Assembly (NCBI GenBank): GCA_934230685.1
Contig: CAKQFF010000033.1
Location: 1-13,868, forward strand
Direction of reading: 5' to 3'
DNA from: an uncultured Prevotella sp.
Lineage (GTDB): Bacteria > Bacteroidota > Bacteroidia > Bacteroidales > Bacteroidaceae
Length of the DNA: 13,868 bases
Shown here: piece after piece, positions 13,474 to 13,868 of the stretch
Position numbering within the stretch: the first letter of the stretch is position 1
How the letters are laid out: the number at the start of each line of letters is the position of its first letter
The notes under the pieces: model-generated
Databases searched by the model: none
What the model saw: only the letters and a program-made list of their open reading frames with translations
What the model was told of the DNA's origin: nothing
Program-made: the position numbers and the translations under genes

Positions 13474-13725
13474 CGTTTAAGATATTATTCTAGTCTATTA
13501 ATGTTCTGTTTATACAATGAATGGATATTATTGTTGCGTCTTTGGAATTATTTATAAAGCTACTGGCGTTGCAGACTGTGCTATATGGTTTGTAGTTGTT
13601 TTCTGAATTCTTGGCGGTTTTGGTCTTGTTAGTGCCTTAAAACGCTCACAAAACCGTCATTTGACTTGATTTAGCTCAATTATACGCTAAAAATGCAACT
13701 TTTTTGAAACTTTTTTCTCAAAACA
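13474..13725 (+). other. AT-rich region upstream of the rRNA promoter: hairpin and phased T-tracts
   Basis: GGCGGTTTTG (13613-13622) pairs with CAAAACCGTC (13649-13658), 10 bp with one wobble and a 26-nt loop. It has no T-tract, so an operator or a structural element is more likely than a terminator. Two T6 runs (13700-13705 and 13711-13716) are 11 bp apart just upstream of the -33 box and may act as an UP-like bent element. I see nothing else in 13474-13612. Confidence 0.55.
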
Positions 13726-13757
13726 CTTGCAAGTAACCGATTTTTGTTATACCTTTG
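13726..13757 (+). promoter_or_regulatory. Probable rRNA operon promoter
   Basis: A -33 CTTG (13726-13729) and a -7 TACCTTTG (13750-13757) are spaced 20 bp, in an AT-rich context with T-tracts directly upstream. The downstream leader carries sequence typical of Bacteroidetes pre-16S RNA, so this is read as the rRNA promoter. Confidence 0.8.
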
Positions 13758-13763
13758 CATCCG

Positions 13764-13868
13764 CTTTCGAGAACGAACGAAACCTCAAGCAAAACGAGTT
13801 AAGTTCGTGTTAAGATTGCATTAAGAAAGAGTTCTTTGAAAAGATTTACATAAACAGACAAGTAGTAC
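13764..13868 (+). other. Pre-16S rRNA leader, cut by window edge
   Basis: The transcript downstream of 13757 contains GAGTTCTTTGAA at 13829-13840, which resembles the box found shortly before 16S genes in Bacteroidetes and may be a boxA-like antitermination or processing signal. The mature 16S gene is expected just beyond the right edge and is not in the window. The start of the leader contains GAACGAACGA (13771-13780), similar to units of the upstream 11-bp array. Confidence 0.7.

Overview
The window looks like chromosomal DNA from a member of the Bacteroidales, possibly Prevotella-like. The lineage call rests on several things: promoters of the Bacteroidetes type (a -7 box TAnnTTTG with a -33 TTG/TTTG), the lack of Shine-Dalgarno sequences before start codons, Bacteroidetes-typical families (DUF3822, PD-(D/E)XK/Rpn family), and an rRNA leader with a GAGTTCTTTGAA box at the right edge. 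The genus is inference only.

Layout. Positions 1-70 hold a tRNA-Pro(CGG) that lacks only its first three bases, followed by a strong hairpin. Two plus-strand genes follow: a three-domain Xaa-Pro aminopeptidase (149-1945) and an Rpn/PD-(D/E)XK nuclease with an in-frame 12-bp repeat (1993-2910). A bidirectional terminator separates them from a long minus-strand block. In transcription order this block is: GT2 glycosyltransferase (9241-8156), GT4-like glycosyltransferase (8159-7062), a membrane-anchored hypothetical protein (7001-6525), DUF3822 (6499-5750), rsmD (5744-5199), a PfkB sugar kinase (5139-4210) and a flavodiiron protein (4213-3011). Two junctions are 4-bp ATGA overlaps. Several gene starts must be shortened from the longest reading frame.

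The 7.0-12.6 kb part is a small glycosyltransferase cluster of five genes. A GT4 (12552-11278) and a GT2 (11262-10480) lie on the minus strand. One GT (9402-10421) lies on the plus strand, divergent from the GT2/GT4 pair to its left. No polymerase, flippase or sugar-nucleotide synthesis gene is visible, so this is probably part of a surface-glycan locus or a core-glycan set.

The right 1.3 kb (12553-13868) has no conventional gene but is the most structured part. It contains (i) a complete small transcription unit, 12799-13030, with a promoter whose core matches the rRNA promoter, a 74-nt C-free leader, a 25-codon ORF and an intrinsic terminator; (ii) a perfect 14-bp hairpin nested in a direct repeat (13044-13087); (iii) an array of 11-bp repeats in two opposed arms around 13319, which would fold into a long imperfect hairpin (13220-13473); (iv) a 10-bp-stem hairpin and phased T-tracts; and (v) the rRNA promoter and leader running off the edge. 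The unit in (i) and the array in (iii) are the best candidates for something undescribed.
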